64,000 nucleotides of DNA, from positions 367,545,781 to 367,609,780 of the forward strand of contig CM062814.1 in assembly GCA_031772625.1 (NCBI GenBank). Direction: 5' to 3'. A program made the translations under genes and the position numbers. Numbering within the stretch: position 1 is the stretch's first letter; each line of letters begins with the position of its first letter. The notes beneath the pieces were generated by a model, which searched no databases, had not been told where the DNA came from, and worked only from the letters and a program-made list of their open reading frames with translations. This document shows positions 38,341 to 49,771 of this stretch, in pieces. This stretch comes from Pinus tabuliformis. Lineage: Eukaryota > Streptophyta > Pinopsida > Pinales > Pinaceae.

Positions 38341-38477
38341 GTATGAGCTTCCTTGGCATGCTGTACTGAGATCTGTCTTCTGATTAAGATGCCATCACTT
38401 GTACCAACCTCTGAGCACTTGTACCATCCTCTGAGTGAGTTGCCATCAAGGACAACTCTTGAATCATAATGCCAACA

Positions 38478-39020
38478 ATCTCCCCCTTTGGACTTGATGG
38501 CAACCACCACACCAAGTCACTCTCCCCCTTTGACATCAAGAGCAAAGGGCTGTGCTCCCCCTGAGGACATGCTGATACCTCTGCTTGGCTGTGCTGACTC
38601 GTGCTCCCCCTGACAGTAGGCCAGATCTGAAAAAGATGTTCTTCAACAAGAGCCAAGATTTATACACCATAAGGGACCTTCCTATCACCAAAAGACTCAA
38701 TACATACATCCATACTCCCTACCAAGAGGGGACATATCAGAAACAACCAATTATATTACAGCATTCATCCCAGGCATAGTGGGGAAACCAACATAGGCCG
38801 TTACATGACCTTGACACCATAAAAGAGATATGACAAGAGAGATACATGACATAGAGACAACAGATCTAGACCAAGACTTAGGAAAGACACCAGCAACATC
38901 TGATAAACATCTTGTTAGATCAGCAACCAGAATTTCTTTCTGAGCTCCTTCTCCTGAAACCAACAACCAAAACATCTGAATGCCAACAATGCTTTATGAG
39001 ACTTTTGAGCTGCTCCCCCT
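38478..39020 (-). promoter_or_regulatory. Polypurine tract and four additional copies
   Basis: On the - strand AAAGGGGGAGATTG adjoins the 3' LTR at 38478-38489. Further AGGGGGAG tracts lie at about 38522-38531, 38554-38562, 38602-38611 and 39012-39020. Several polypurine copies before the 3' LTR are a described Sirevirus trait. They prime plus-strand DNA synthesis. Confidence 0.75.
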
Positions 39021-39125
39021 GAACCTGTGCCTGTTGCACTCCCTGAAACTGTGCCTGAAGAATTCTGACATTCCTATTGCTTTTCAGAACTTCAGAGTTT
39101 TCCCTTGCTGTTCAGAACTTCATAT

Positions 39126-39254
39126 ACGCGTTTTATCCTATATAAAACAGCGTATGTACGCGGATATTCTTTCTGCAACAAGCGTCCAGCATACACGCGA
39201 CTTACCCACCATAAATCCGCGTGTATACGCTCATATCCCTTCCGTAACCTGCGT
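39126..39254. repeat. Inverted-unit cluster 4 (four units), Copia 3' untranslated region
   Basis: Arms at 39126-39129/39150-39153, 39158-39161/39182-39185, 39195-39198/39219-39222 and 39227-39230/39251-39254. All four spacers are 20 bases. Joints are 4, 9 and 4 bases. The cluster lies between the stop codon and the 3' LTR. Confidence 0.9.
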
Positions 39255-39284
39255 ATACCAACTTTTCTGTAGGACAAACAATCT

Positions 39285-42200
39285 TCAACAACAGGATGAA
39301 GCATCAACTACTCCCAGCTTTTGTCTGAGATATTCAAAAGTTTCCCTGGGCAGTGGTTTTGTGAGAATATCAGCAACTTGCTCCTTAGAAGGAACATACT
39401 CCAACTTGACCTTCTGCTCAAGCACTTGTTCCCGAAGAAAATGGTACTTGATTGGTATGTGCTTGGTCTTTGAGTGCATGACAGGATTCTTTGAAATGCT
39501 GATTGCACTTGTATTATCACATAAGATAGAGACAGGTGGAGTGCAAGTGATTTGAAAGTCCTGCAAGGTCTGCATCATCCAAAGAAGTTGTGTGCAACAA
39601 GATGCTGCAGCCACATATTCTGCTTCAGCTGTAGATAAGGCAATCGAACTTTGTTTCTTGCTGAACCAAGATACTAATCTAGAACCCATGAAGAAAGCAC
39701 CTCCACTTGTGCTTTTCCTATCATCCACACTTCCAGCCCAATCTGCATCTGTGTAAGCATGAAGAGTGAGATCAGTATTTCTAGGATACCATAAGCCATA
39801 GTTTTGGGTCCCTTGAAGATATTTGAAGATTCTTTTGACTGCCTGAAGATGAGTTTCCTTTGGGTTGGCTTGAAATCTTCCAACCATTCCTACTGCATGT
39901 GTAATATCTGGTCGAGTACCTGTCAAATAAAGCAAACTCCCAATCATGGATCTATAAGTGGGTTGGTGAACTGCTGCTGATTCATCATTTGCACTGAGGC
40001 TGCATCCTGTAACCATGGGTGTACATACTGGTTTTGACTCTTCCATGCCATACTTCTTCAAGATCTGCTTGAGGTATTTGGTTTGAGACAAGAAGATACC
40101 TCCTTCATTTTGTTGGATTTGCAATCCAAGAAAATATGTCAATTCTCCAAGAAGTGACATTTCGAATTCTTTCTGCATAACCAAGGCAAAGTTTTGACTC
40201 ATGGTCTCTTCATTGCTGCCAAAAATAATATCATCTACATAAACAACAAGGATTAGCAATTTGTTATTTTCAACTTTTATATAGAGATTGCTATCTGCTG
40301 ATCCTTTTGAAAAGCCTTGTTGGTGAAGATATTTGTCCAAGCGATAGTACCAAGCCCTTGGAGCTTGTTTGAGCCCATAGAGTGCCTTTTTCAATCTGCA
40401 TACAAGGTTTGGATCATTTCCAAGAATGAACCCATCTGGCTGCTCAATATATACTTCTTCTTCTAAGTCTCCATTTAGGAAGGCTGATTTCACGTCCATT
40501 TGAAATACCTTGAAGTTTTGAAAGCTTGAGAGAGCAAGGAACATTCGGATGGCCTCTAGTCTTGCCACAGGAGCAAAGGTCTCTTCAAAATCTATTCCTT
40601 CTTGCTGTGCATACCCTTTACAAACAAGTCTGGCCTTGTTTCTAATTACTTCTCCATTTTCATTTAACTTATTCTTGAAGACCCATTTTGTTCCTATTAC
40701 ATTCTTATCTTTTGGTCTAGGAACTAATTCCCAAGTGTTGTTCCTTTCGATTTGCTCAAGTTCTTCATCCATTGCTTTGACCCAACATTCATCTTTGCAT
40801 GCTTCTTTCACATTTTGTGGTTCAATGGAGGAGAGTAGAGCCAAGTAGCTTGAAGCTTCTGCAAGTGTCCTTCTTGTTTGTACTCCTGCTTCTTTCTGCC
40901 CCACAATCTGAGTTTCTGGATGATTCTTTTGGACATATCTGGATGGAGTCTTCTCTTCTATTCTTGTCTGCTCCTCTGGTTCTTCTTGAGATTCTTCTTC
41001 TTCATCATTTCGCCTTTGAGAGTAACCTTCATCTTCTTCAATGTCTTCATGATGAACTTGCCTAGGAATATATCCCTTCTCATCAACCACTATATCAATA
41101 CTGTCAACAATTCTGCCAAGTCTTTTATTGTAGCACTTGTATGCTTTGCTATGTGGAGAATAACCAAGAAGAATGCCCTCATCTGCTCTAGGTTCAAGTT
41201 TGCCAAGTTGCTCATCAGTATTCTTAATATAACATTTGCTCCCAAAGATTTTGAAATGCTTCACGGAAGGAGTTTTACCACTCCAAAGCTCATGAGGTGT
41301 TTGAGTGCTGTTTACTCGGACATTTGTTTTGTTAAGAATGATAACAGCAGCATGTGCAGCTTCACCCCAGAAGGTTGCAGGAGTACCTGATTCATCGAGC
41401 ATAGCACGAGCCATTTGTTGGATAGTTCTGTTCATTCTTTCCACAACCCCATTTTGCTGAGGAGTTCTAGCTGTAGAGAATTCTCTTCTTATCCCATGTT
41501 CATCGCAGAAATCGAAAAATTCATTTGATGTGAACTCCCCACCTCTGTCAGATCTGAGGCACTTAATTTTGTGTCCTGATTCATTTTCAGCCAATGCTTT
41601 GAAGGATTTGAATTTTTCGAATGCTTCATCTTTGTGCTTCATAAGCCCTAACCAAACAAACCTTGAGAAATCATCAATGAATAATATCAGATATTCTTCT
41701 CCTCGAGGTGTCCTTTTCCTAAATGGACCACATACATCTGTATGGACTAGCTCAAGAGGCAAGCTAGCTGATCCTTCCTTTTCTGGAAAGTTAGTTCTGG
41801 TTTGCTTTCCAAACTGACAAGATTTGCATATAGTGTTGTCTGGAATTTTGATATCTGGAAGATCGCGAACTGCCTGATATTTGCATGCTTTTCTTATTTG
41901 TGAGAAGCTTAGATGTCCCAACCTTCGATGCCATAGCCAGTGCTCTTCATCCTTGCTAAGATAGCATTGTTGTTGTCCTTCTTCAAATATGTACAGATTA
42001 TTTGGAGTTCTTTTGCCTTTGAGAACTGTTTTACCTGTATCAAGATCACGAACAAGACATCCATTCGATCTGAAAATAACCTCGGTTTTTTGATCACACA
42101 TCTGACTGACACTTAGAAGATTATGCTTCAATCCATCAACATACAAAACATTTCCAGCCTTGACCTTTTCTTTCAAAGGAGCAATACCTTTTCCTTTTAT

Positions 42201-44129
42201 AGTTGCAGGAGTATCATTTCCAAAAGAAACTTTCTTTCCCTTTTCTAAAGTAGAATAAGATTCAAGTTTTTCTTTATCACCTGTCATATGTTTCGAACAT
42301 CCACTGTCAATGTACCATAGATTTTCCTGTCCTTCTGCATAAAACGCTATCCCACATCTTTCTGTCTGAGGTTCTTTTATTTTCCATTTTTTGGTGCTCG
42401 TGGCTTGTTCCTTTTTCTCCTGAAACCTGCTCCTGCATTCAGATTCTTTATGACCAAAATTATTGCAAATAGAACATTCAACTTCATTTTCAAGAACCGA
42501 AAAGTTGTTATAGGTCCTCTTTGTAATCCCTGTCATACTTCTTTGTTTTTGAGCTTCCCTAGTCATGATTGTTTTATATGCAACACATTGAGCTGCTTTG
42601 TGACCAAAGTTATGGCAAGAAAAGCATTGTCCATTGAAGAAGCTTCTGCGGTTATTGAATCTACCAGCCAACTGATTGTAATTTCTATTTTCATCTATTC
42701 TTGTGCCAAACTGAGAAGATTTTACCTGTGGTTGGTTGTAGCTTTTGTTCACCCTTAAGAAGGATTGTCCCTGATAGTTTCTGTTTGTAATTCGTCCCTG
42801 CTTTACCTGATTATCTTCATTGTTCTTCTGCTCATTTCTTCTTGCTGCATCAAGATAATTCTTTGAGGTGGATGCTTTAGAGGTTTCTCCATTATAGCCC
42901 AAACCTGTCTTGTTTAGAGGAGACCGCTGCACATTGATAATCTCATCCAAAGTTTCAGATCCTTTGACAAACTTAAGATTAATAGCTTTTGTTTTCTCAA
43001 TTTCTTTTCTGAGACCAACAATTTCACCTTCTAGTTTTTCAAGATGTTTTTCCTTTTCATCAATTTGAAATTGCAAAGTATCAATGATCACACTCTTTTC
43101 TTCTATGCATCTCTTGAGTCTAGTAATTTCATTATAGAGATTATCCACATCTACAGCATCCTCATAATCATCATCTTCAAATGCCATTAATAGCTTATAT
43201 TTATTACCTTGTTCATCTTCATCACTGTTTGATAAGCCATCACTATCTTCATGGGTGTAGTAGCTTTTCTTATTTGCACTTTGTTTCTTATTCCATCTAG
43301 CAGGTTCTTTTCCTTTATCTTTATTAGGACATTTTGCAGCATAATGACCTACTCTTCCACAAGCAAAGCATTTGAAAGGTAGCTTACCTCTGAACCTTCC
43401 AGCACCCCTTTGAAGATTTCTAACAAAATTTGATTCTTCTTCCTCTTCTTCTGGAACATGGCTTGCCTCATAGTAATCTTCTTTTCCTGATGCCTTAAAA
43501 GCAGCTTCCCTTCTGTCTGATGGACCTCCCTTTCTCATTTCATAAGCAGTTAGAATTCCATGTAACTGAGACATAGTGAGAACTTTGAGATTTTCCTTTT
43601 CTTCTATTGCAGATACTTTAGATTCAAACTTGGGGGATAATGATCTTAGAATCTTTGAAACTACTATAGTTTCTTTTATTTCTTCACCCAAATTTTTCAT
43701 ACAATTAACAATCTCGTCTACCCGAAGAAAATAATTTGCCACACTTTCATCATTATACATCTTGAGAGTCTCATATTGAATCCTGAGAGTTTGAAGTTTA
43801 GCTTCCTTTACCTGTTCATCTCCTTCATAGCTAGTGATCATTTTGTCCCATATCTCTTTTGCTGATTTGAAGTGCATGACCTTCATGAATTCTGTTTGGG
43901 ATATACTTCCTAATAGAGTACTGACTGCTTTTGCATTTGTTTCATATGTCTTTTTCTCAGCTGGATCTGTAGGAGTAACTGAAGGAAAAGCATAGCCTGT
44001 TTCTACAATGTTCCAAACTTCTGTACCAAGAGATTGAAGATATGCAGTAACTCTTACCTTCCAATAATTGAAATTTGTTCCATCAAAAACCGGTGGCCTG
44101 ATTGATGCTTCTTTCTCGTAGTTGCTCAT
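39285..44129 (-). CDS. gag-pol: Copia Gag-Pol polyprotein, intact, 1614 residues
   Basis: One frame from ATG 44129 to TGA 39285-39287. Gag begins [17 protein letters not shown]. Three Cys-Cys-His-Cys knuckles lie at about residues 254-267, 502-515 and 552-565, with a coiled coil at about 331-385. Protease: Asp-Ser-Gly at 608-610. Integrase: His734, His739, Cys768, Cys771 and Asp798, Asp861, Glu897 (a D,D-35-E core). Reverse transcriptase: Asp1212 and YVDD 1297-1300. RNase H: Asp1461, Glu1504, Asp1538, Asp1587 regions. The order protease-integrase-reverse transcriptase-RNase H defines Copia. No missing residue, stop or frameshift was found. The start follows the primer site by about 40 bases. 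The Gag:Pol ratio must be set by something other than a frame change, since both share one frame. Confidence 0.97.
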   Translation of the reverse strand: MSNYEKEASIRPPVFDGTNFNYWKVRVTAYLQSLGTEVWNIVETGYAFPSVTPTDPAEKKTYETNAKAVSTLLGSISQTEFMKVMHFKSAKEIWDKMITSYEGDEQVKEAKLQTLRIQYETLKMYNDESVANYFLRVDEIVNCMKNLGEEIKETIVVSKILRSLSPKFESKVSAIEEKENLKVLTMSQLHGILTAYEMRKGGPSDRREAAFKASGKEDYYEASHVPEEEEEESNFVRNLQRGAGRFRGKLPFKCFACGRVGHYAAKCPNKDKGKEPARWNKKQSANKKSYYTHEDSDGLSNSDEDEQGNKYKLLMAFEDDDYEDAVDVDNLYNEITRLKRCIEEKSVIIDTLQFQIDEKEKHLEKLEGEIVGLRKEIEKTKAINLKFVKGSETLDEIINVQRSPLNKTGLGYNGETSKASTSKNYLDAARRNEQKNNEDNQVKQGRITNRNYQGQSFLRVNKSYNQPQVKSSQFGTRIDENRNYNQLAGRFNNRRSFFNGQCFSCHNFGHKAAQCVAYKTIMTREAQKQRSMTGITKRTYNNFSVLENEVECSICNNFGHKESECRSRFQEKKEQATSTKKWKIKEPQTERCGIAFYAEGQENLWYIDSGCSKHMTGDKEKLESYSTLEKGKKVSFGNDTPATIKGKGIAPLKEKVKAGNVLYVDGLKHNLLSVSQMCDQKTEVIFRSNGCLVRDLDTGKTVLKGKRTPNNLYIFEEGQQQCYLSKDEEHWLWHRRLGHLSFSQIRKACKYQAVRDLPDIKIPDNTICKSCQFGKQTRTNFPEKEGSASLPLELVHTDVCGPFRKRTPRGEEYLILFIDDFSRFVWLGLMKHKDEAFEKFKSFKALAENESGHKIKCLRSDRGGEFTSNEFFDFCDEHGIRREFSTARTPQQNGVVERMNRTIQQMARAMLDESGTPATFWGEAAHAAVIILNKTNVRVNSTQTPHELWSGKTPSVKHFKIFGSKCYIKNTDEQLGKLEPRADEGILLGYSPHSKAYKCYNKRLGRIVDSIDIVVDEKGYIPRQVHHEDIEEDEGYSQRRNDEEEESQEEPEEQTRIEEKTPSRYVQKNHPETQIVGQKEAGVQTRRTLAEASSYLALLSSIEPQNVKEACKDECWVKAMDEELEQIERNNTWELVPRPKDKNVIGTKWVFKNKLNENGEVIRNKARLVCKGYAQQEGIDFEETFAPVARLEAIRMFLALSSFQNFKVFQMDVKSAFLNGDLEEEVYIEQPDGFILGNDPNLVCRLKKALYGLKQAPRAWYYRLDKYLHQQGFSKGSADSNLYIKVENNKLLILVVYVDDIIFGSNEETMSQNFALVMQKEFEMSLLGELTYFLGLQIQQNEGGIFLSQTKYLKQILKKYGMEESKPVCTPMVTGCSLSANDESAAVHQPTYRSMIGSLLYLTGTRPDITHAVGMVGRFQANPKETHLQAVKRIFKYLQGTQNYGLWYPRNTDLTLHAYTDADWAGSVDDRKSTSGGAFFMGSRLVSWFSKKQSSIALSTAEAEYVAAASCCTQLLWMMQTLQDFQITCTPPVSILCDNTSAISISKNPVMHSKTKHIPIKYHFLREQVLEQKVKLEYVPSKEQVADILTKPLPRETFEYLRQKLGVVDASSCC

Positions 44130-44170
44130 GATGAATGATCTACCTTCAAGCGATCAAGCTTCCCTGAAGG

Positions 44171-44186
44171 ACCTGCTCTGATACCA
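44171..44186 (-). other. Copia primer binding site (initiator tRNA-Met)
   Basis: On the - strand TGGTATCAGAGCAGGT lies two bases inside the 5' LTR and fits the 3' end of plant initiator tRNA-Met, the usual Copia primer. Confidence 0.93.
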
Positions 44187-44188
44187 AT

Positions 44189-44237
44189 TGTTGGAAATAA
44201 TACTGAGAGGGGGGGTGAATCAGTATTATTTCCAACA
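44189..44237. repeat. Perfect 18-bp inverted repeat at the LTR edge
   Basis: TGTTGGAAATAATACTGA (44189-44206) is followed, after a 13-base G-rich loop, by its exact reverse complement at 44220-44237. In the other LTR only the inner 10 bases of the second arm match, because CAGAT stands in place of TTCCAA. Confidence 0.95.
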
Positions 44238-44267
44238 ATCAAACCTTTTCAATGCTCAGAAACATAT

Positions 44268-44327
44268 ACGCTACTTCAGTTAAGTAAAACAGCGTGTACA
44301 CGCTACTGTGACTAAATAAAACAGCGT
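44268..44327. repeat. Inverted-unit pair 1, 5' LTR
   Basis: Same as 37079-37138, offset by 7189 bases. Confidence 0.9.
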
Positions 44328-44947
44328 ATAAGCAGAAAACTCATAACTTAGTTAGCTTATTCTTCAGTTAAGTTCATCAGGACATTATTCAGCACATTAA
44401 CAGTAAGCAGATGCAGTATAACAGAACGGATCAAAAGTCACACACATGAACACCAAGATATAAGGTGGAAACCCAATGTGGGTGAAAACCACCTGCTGCA
44501 AGTTATCTCTATCTTTCTTTAAGAAACTTCAGTTTACAATCTTTTGTACTGGTGCAGCCTTATACCAGTACGCAGGCTACAACCTGCAGAAGGCTACAAC
44601 CTTCTCTCGTTCTCCAAACTTCCTTGGAAGGGAGCTCCAACCCCCTTTGTTCTTGTACTAGCCAAGATACTAGTACGTAGGTGCTGACCTACAATCTTCT
44701 TTTCTTCAGGTATCACCTTTCATACATTTTCAGACTTGAATATTCCTGAAGCACAACATTACAATCTGAAGACCATAATTCATTCAATTTCCACAACAGA
44801 TCATTGAAGCATAAAACAACCAAACTCTGAATCACTGAACCACTGAACCCTGTCAATCACCAGTTATCAGAACACAGAGCAGACTACAGAACTCTGCAAT
44901 AACTGTCAGACCCCACTGTAAACCCAAAAACAAGCTTCAAAAGATAT

Positions 44948-45007
44948 ACGCTACTTCAAGGAGCCAAACCCGCGTATACACGCTCTTTTACCGAAGCCAA
45001 CCTGCGT
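44948..45007. repeat. Inverted-unit pair 2, 5' LTR
   Basis: Same as 37759-37818. Confidence 0.9.
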
Positions 45008-45299
45008 ACAGATCTAAAAATAAACTTTCTCAATTTGCAGCTGTACCAGACATTAGTTAGACCCAGAACATAGCATTGCGACAATATGCAGATCTAGAAA
45101 TAAGCATAATCAACCATATCATGATAGTGCATTTCAAACCATTAGATCCCGATCTATCCTTAGATCTAGTCTTCCATCAACCAATGTGATCTCTCCTTGG
45201 CTTAGATCAAGCAACCCAGCACCTGCAAATCAGATCTCTTTCACTCTTAGATATTCAAGCCCTTGTCGAAAGATGATTTTGCCTAATGATCTTCTTCTC

Positions 45300-45307
45300 C
45301 TTATATA
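45300..45307 (-). promoter_or_regulatory. TATA box of the Copia 5' LTR
   Basis: TATATAAG on the - strand, about 360 bases from the LTR's outer end, in a context (CTATATAAGGAGAAG) common for plant core promoters. Transcription would run toward gag-pol. Confidence 0.65.
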
Positions 45308-45469
45308 GTCTTAGGCCTAGCTCAATACCAAGAGCCAAAACCATAGTAACACAATACCATCAACTTCAAAACTAGGGATCGACACGCCCGTCGAGACACA
45401 ATGGTCCGAAATCATAGGCACAACTTCCAAGGACTAACCACCATGGACCAAAGGAACCTTTCCACATAC

Positions 45470-45529
45470 ACGCGCTTTTTATGAATCGAACTAGCGTGTA
45501 CACGCGACTTGGGCTTAACGAAACGGCGT
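45470..45529. repeat. Inverted-unit pair 3, 5' LTR
   Basis: Same as 38281-38340. In this LTR it lies upstream of the TATA box, so it is in U3. Confidence 0.9.
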
Positions 45530-45868
45530 GTATGAGCTTCCTTGGCATGCTGTACTGAGATCTGTCTTCTGATTAAGATGCCATCACTTGTACCAACCTC
45601 TGAGCACTTGTACCATCCTCTGAGTGAGTTGCCATCAAGGACAACTCTTGAATCATAATGCCAACATCCTATTCTCCCTTATTTTCATCATTAAATGCCA
45701 TTTATTGCCTCTATTCCTTTGCCAAATCCTTTACCAATTTCCTTAGCCATTATTAAACCACAAGTGATGCCCATTATAATATTTTCCCAACATTCAACTT
45801 GGAATATGTGTCCCAAGACCTTAGTTTTAATTTTTTTTTACACTAAGAATCAATGAGGGGTTGTTACA

Positions 45869-45885
45869 AACCCCTCCCCCTTGAG
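45869..45885 (-). other. G2 polypurine tract
   Basis: On the - strand CTCAAGGGGGAGGGGTT precedes the LTR start TGTAACAACC. Equivalent to 24142-24160 in G1. Confidence 0.8.
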
Positions 45886-46204
45886 GGAACACCATCCTTG
45901 GTGTTTAATGACACTTATAACTAGCTAAGCATGTCGCCCATGGAGCTTTATAAAACAAATCGATGCAGTATTTACATCATACCAAACTGCTGAAACCATG
46001 AACACCATACTGCTTATTGGAGCTTTATTACACAACTTGATGTAGTATTTACAACATACTACTTATTGAAGCTTTATAACACAGCTCGATGTAGTATTTA
46101 CAACATACTTCTTATTGGAGCTTTATAACACAACTCATAGAAGTATTTACAATATACATAGAAACCAATCACATTTTCTGAACTTGCATAAAATTAATGA
46201 TACA

Positions 46205-47590
46205 AAGGCCGCATCTGATCAACCATCTCCCATGCAGCTCCATTGGGCCCAAAGTGCTTTGACTGCACTTTAACCCACCTAATTATTTAGTTCCAAAGCA
46301 TTAGATATTTCCACCAAAAAATTCACTAAGGATTTTGATGGAATTCTTCCTCTGGTTCCACCTGAAATACAAGCCAATCAATCACATGACCAAGATCTTG
46401 GACATATCTCTTAGGAAATAAAACATGGAAAACATCATGGAATTTCAATGTTGGTAGTAGTGCAAATCGGTAGGCCACTGGTCCAATCCTATCAATTATC
46501 TCAAAAGGCCTACAATATCAAGGTGCCCGCTTCACACATGATCCAATCCTTAAGGATCACCTCATGAGCTTTATGCACAAATGCACATGCTTTCCAGCCT
46601 AAAACTCCTGGAATTTTCTATTTTGATTCACATAACTCTTCTACCTGTGATGTGCTACTTTTAAATCCCTCTTAATAAATTACATCTCTTGTTTCATCTC
46701 AGCCAACACATCTAGTTCAATCAACACCTAGTTCACTAGATCACTCCAACTAATAGGAGTATTACAACTATGACCATAGAGAGCCTCAAATGGACTCATC
46801 CTCAAGGATCCATGATATCCATTATTAAATGCAAACTCTACTAGTGGAATATACTCCTCCCACTTCTTTTGTTGATGCCTAAAATACATCATCAACATGT
46901 CCTCAAGGATCCTATTAACCGTATCTATCTGTCCATTTGTTTGTGGATGATAATATGTACTGAAAGGTAACTCTATCTCGAAGCCTACAAACAACTCATT
47001 TTAAAACTTGTAAGTGAAATTGGCATCGCTATTTGAAATAATCTTATTGGGAACACCATGGAACCTCACTATATCTCTGATGAATAACTGAGCTACCTCA
47101 CTATCTGAATTTGTAGACTTCACTGCAATGAAGTGAGCTACCTTGCTCAACCTTCCAACCACAACCATGATGGAATCATGTTGTCTCGACAAACCTATAA
47201 TGAAGTCCAGGGAAATGATTTTGTATTTCCATTCTGATATTGGAATAGGTTGCAATAGACTAGCTATATGGTTACACTTTGCTTTCACCCATTGACTATC
47301 CAAACACTCCACAACAAACTCAACCACCTCTTTCTTCAAGTTCAACCAATGATAGAGCTTCTTAACAACTATCAAAGTCTTCTAGTATCCTAGGTTTCCT
47401 GAATACGGCTTGACATAAAACTTCGTCAAGATAAGCTTCTTGATCTCACTGTTGTTTAACACATAAATCTGATTCCTGAATATGTCCAAGCCATCTATTG
47501 CGAGGTGATACTTCTCATCACTATCAGCTTCACCGTGCTACTGAAATATCCACTTTAGTTGAGATCCTCTCATTATGTTACCCTAATGCA
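46205..47590 (-). pseudogene. G2 integrase with chromodomain-like tail
   Basis: Core readable at 47001-47375 (WKYKIISLDFIIGL with the first Asp, RLSKVAHFIAV, IISNSDANFTYKF with the second Asp) and at 46728-46994 (YHPQTNGQIDTVNRILEDM, where the usual Glu is Asp). A chromodomain-like block KVQSKHFGPNGAAWEMVDQ is at about 46205-46290. The two core pieces are in different frames. Confidence 0.75.
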
Positions 47591-47594
47591 ATAT

Positions 47595-48870
47595 CTAGTC
47601 CCGTAAATCTGTCCCATAAGAGCTCACAACTAAAATGTGATTCACTTGCACTATCCTACTAAGGGCATCTGTAGCCCTATTCTCAATTCCCTTGATGTAT
47701 CTGATCTCAAATTCAAACTCACTGAGGGTAGCCAACCACCTAAATTTCCCGGAATTTAGATTGTGTTGGTCAAACAAGTACCTTAGCCCACTATGATTAC
47801 TCATCAAGAAAAACCTCCTACAAAGAAGATAATGTATCCACATCTTCACTGTGTGAATGATAGCTTCCAACTCAATATCATGACTCACATAGTTCCTCTA
47901 ATTCTCATTCAACTTCCTTGACTCATAGCATACCATCTACCCTTCCTCCATTAGGACTCCACCAAGTCCTTCCTTGTAAGCACATGTACAAACCACAAAC
48001 TCCTTATCATTATCTACAATCTTCAAAACTAGAGCATTTGTGATCAAATGCTTTAACTGCTCAACAATAACTACAAAATACTTAGTCCACTCAAAATTCT
48101 TTGCTTTTCTCTACAAATATGTAATAGGATAACCACTTCATGAGAAGTTCTTGATGAACCACCTGTAATAACTGGCTAGTCCCTTGAATGATATAACCTC
48201 ATCCATTTTCCTAGGAGTTGGCAACACCATGATAGTTTTAATCGTTTCCAGGTCTACTATTATCCCTTACTTGGAAAAAACATGTCCCGAGTAGTGATGT
48301 GAGACTAAAATAAATTGTACTTGTTGATATTGGCATATCCCTGATACTCTCTCAACAATATCAACACTGCTGGTAGGTTATATACATGTTTTTCCTCATT
48401 CTTGGAGTATATCAATATATCATCAATAAACACTATCAGAAACTTGTGCATGTAAGGCTGCAACACATTGTTCATCAAACACATGAAAGTGGCTAGATCA
48501 TTGGTAAGACTAAAAGGAACCACCGCAAACACATAATTTCCATACCTTGTACATAATGAAGTCTTTTAAATGTATTCTTCTTTGATGCACACTTGATGAT
48601 ATCCTGATCTTAGATCAATCTTTGAGAATACTGCAACTCCCTTCAATTGATCAAACAAATAACTAATCTATGGCAATGGATACATCTTCTTGATATTCAC
48701 CTTATTCAGTTCCCTATAATCAATGCATAATATGAGAGTATCATCCTTCTTCTTTACAAATCATAATGGTGCACCGCAAGGCAATACACTTAGCCTTATA
48801 TATCCTTTGTCAAGCATTTCCTTAAGCTATCACTTCAATTTCACCAAATATGGAGTGCTCATCTTGTAAG
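47595..48870 (-). pseudogene. G2 reverse transcriptase and RNase H
   Basis: The reverse-transcriptase piece at 48305-48532 has VVPFSLTNDLATFMCLMN and FIDDILIYSKN (active-site Asp-Asp intact). The RNase H end at 47595-47888 has FEFEIRYIKGIENRATDALSR. The intervening and upstream parts are collinear with G1 but out of frame. Confidence 0.75.
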
Positions 48871-48899
48871 GTGCCTTAGATGTTGGTATTTCTCTCAGT

Positions 48900-49766
48900 A
48901 TCAGCTCAATAGAAAATTCCACCTTTACAGGAGGAGGCAACTCTGAAATCTTTGCAGGAAGCACATCCTGAAACTGTTGCAAAGAATGATATCTCTTCAA
49001 GACTTCCTCATCCTCAACATCCTTCCCTTTTTCACTGGAAATATGAAATGTAAATAATAAACAGCACTTTCGATAATTATGTTTTTTTTACATAGTTGTA
49101 ACGATTCTCACTGATGTAGGCTTCTTTTGGTGCAAGACTCTCCTTTCCCCATCATCAACAGGCACTTTATAGTGTTATCATAGCAGTCCAGTGTAGTCCT
49201 ATGAATTAGGAACCAATCCATGCCAAAAAACATACTATATGACCCAAAGGAAACACATTTAGATGTGCTGATGTAGGCATACCATTCAACTCAAATGCAT
49301 AAGAGCTCACCCAATGATGAGTTTTTCTCTTGGTTGTTATAGCCAATTGCACCAACCAATATTCTATATGCACTTCTTTATTGAAGCAACACTTACCCCA
49401 GGTTAGGACAAATATAAGTATAATGAGATTCAGGATTAATCAAAATGGAAACAACTTGATCTCAAAGCTTACCTTCCATCTCGATAATGGATGCTTAATG
49501 ATTATCCTTCCCGTTATCCACTGCTACATAAATATGAGGAATACTCTACCCAACATCCCCAACTATTTGTGCCTCCCGAGCACTGTAAATTTGAGGTATG
49601 CCACCCTAGTGAAATTGGAATTCACTACGATGATGCTCTCTACCACAAGTCGAAGACCTCAAAGGTTTCTTTCCATTATCCTTATTCTTATCCTCAGGCT
49701 GAATTCCATGTCCCCTATCAATTGCATTAAACTTCTTATAAGGTTCTACATTCTCCTTATCACCTT
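48900..49766 (-). pseudogene. G2 protease and Gag zinc-knuckle region
   Basis: The protease core reads ILINPESHYTYI (Asp and Gly lost), followed by AFELNGMPTSAHLNV. Further upstream a degraded knuckle, CGREHHRSEF, precedes IPQIYSAREAQIVGDVG at about 49540-49650. The region ends at the empty site of the gag-only element. Confidence 0.55.
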
Positions 49767-49771
49767 CATAT

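Larger units (their letters stand above)
37001..38477 (-). repeat. 3' LTR of the Copia element
   Basis: TGTTGGAAAT to ATGCCAACA. It contains three pairs of the ACGC-N20-GCGT unit. A - strand TATA box equivalent lies at 38111-38118. An open 61-codon frame at 37287-37472 is repeated identically in the other LTR but has no sign of being a gene. Confidence 0.95.
37001..45666 (-). mobile_element. Young, apparently intact Ty1/Copia element (Sirevirus-like features)
   Basis: 8666 bp with LTRs of 1477 and 1478 bp that by eye differ only at 37042-37046 versus 44230-44235. It has a perfect 5-bp target duplication, an initiator-tRNA-Met primer site, a polypurine tract and one uninterrupted 1614-codon gag-pol. 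Several polypurine copies before the 3' LTR, repeated inverted motifs in non-coding DNA and a coiled coil in Gag recall the Sirevirus genus, but I did not compare phylogenetically. It is the youngest insertion in the window. Confidence 0.95.
44189..45666 (-). repeat. 5' LTR of the Copia element
   Basis: Partner of 37001-38477, one base longer. Holds the promoter for the element. Followed by the target duplication TCCTA at 45667-45671. Confidence 0.95.
35265..45868 (-). repeat. G2 3' LTR, split by the Copia element
   Basis: Starts TGTAACGACC and ends GGTTGTTACA, inverted ends differing at one base. Without 37001-45671 the LTR is about 1.93 kb. Its position 35786 (AGGTCATGAA) marks where T1 entered the G1 LTR copy. 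Confidence 0.85.

Noticed and set aside
38223-39192. Possible env-like ORF between pol and the Copia 3' LTR
   Set aside because: The - strand frames are under 100 codons, overlap the LTR or the inverted-unit cluster, and show no signal peptide or membrane segment worth calling.
40549-43000. Several + strand frames of 60-170 codons opposite the Copia gene
   Set aside because: They are shadows of the conserved 1614-codon - strand frame.
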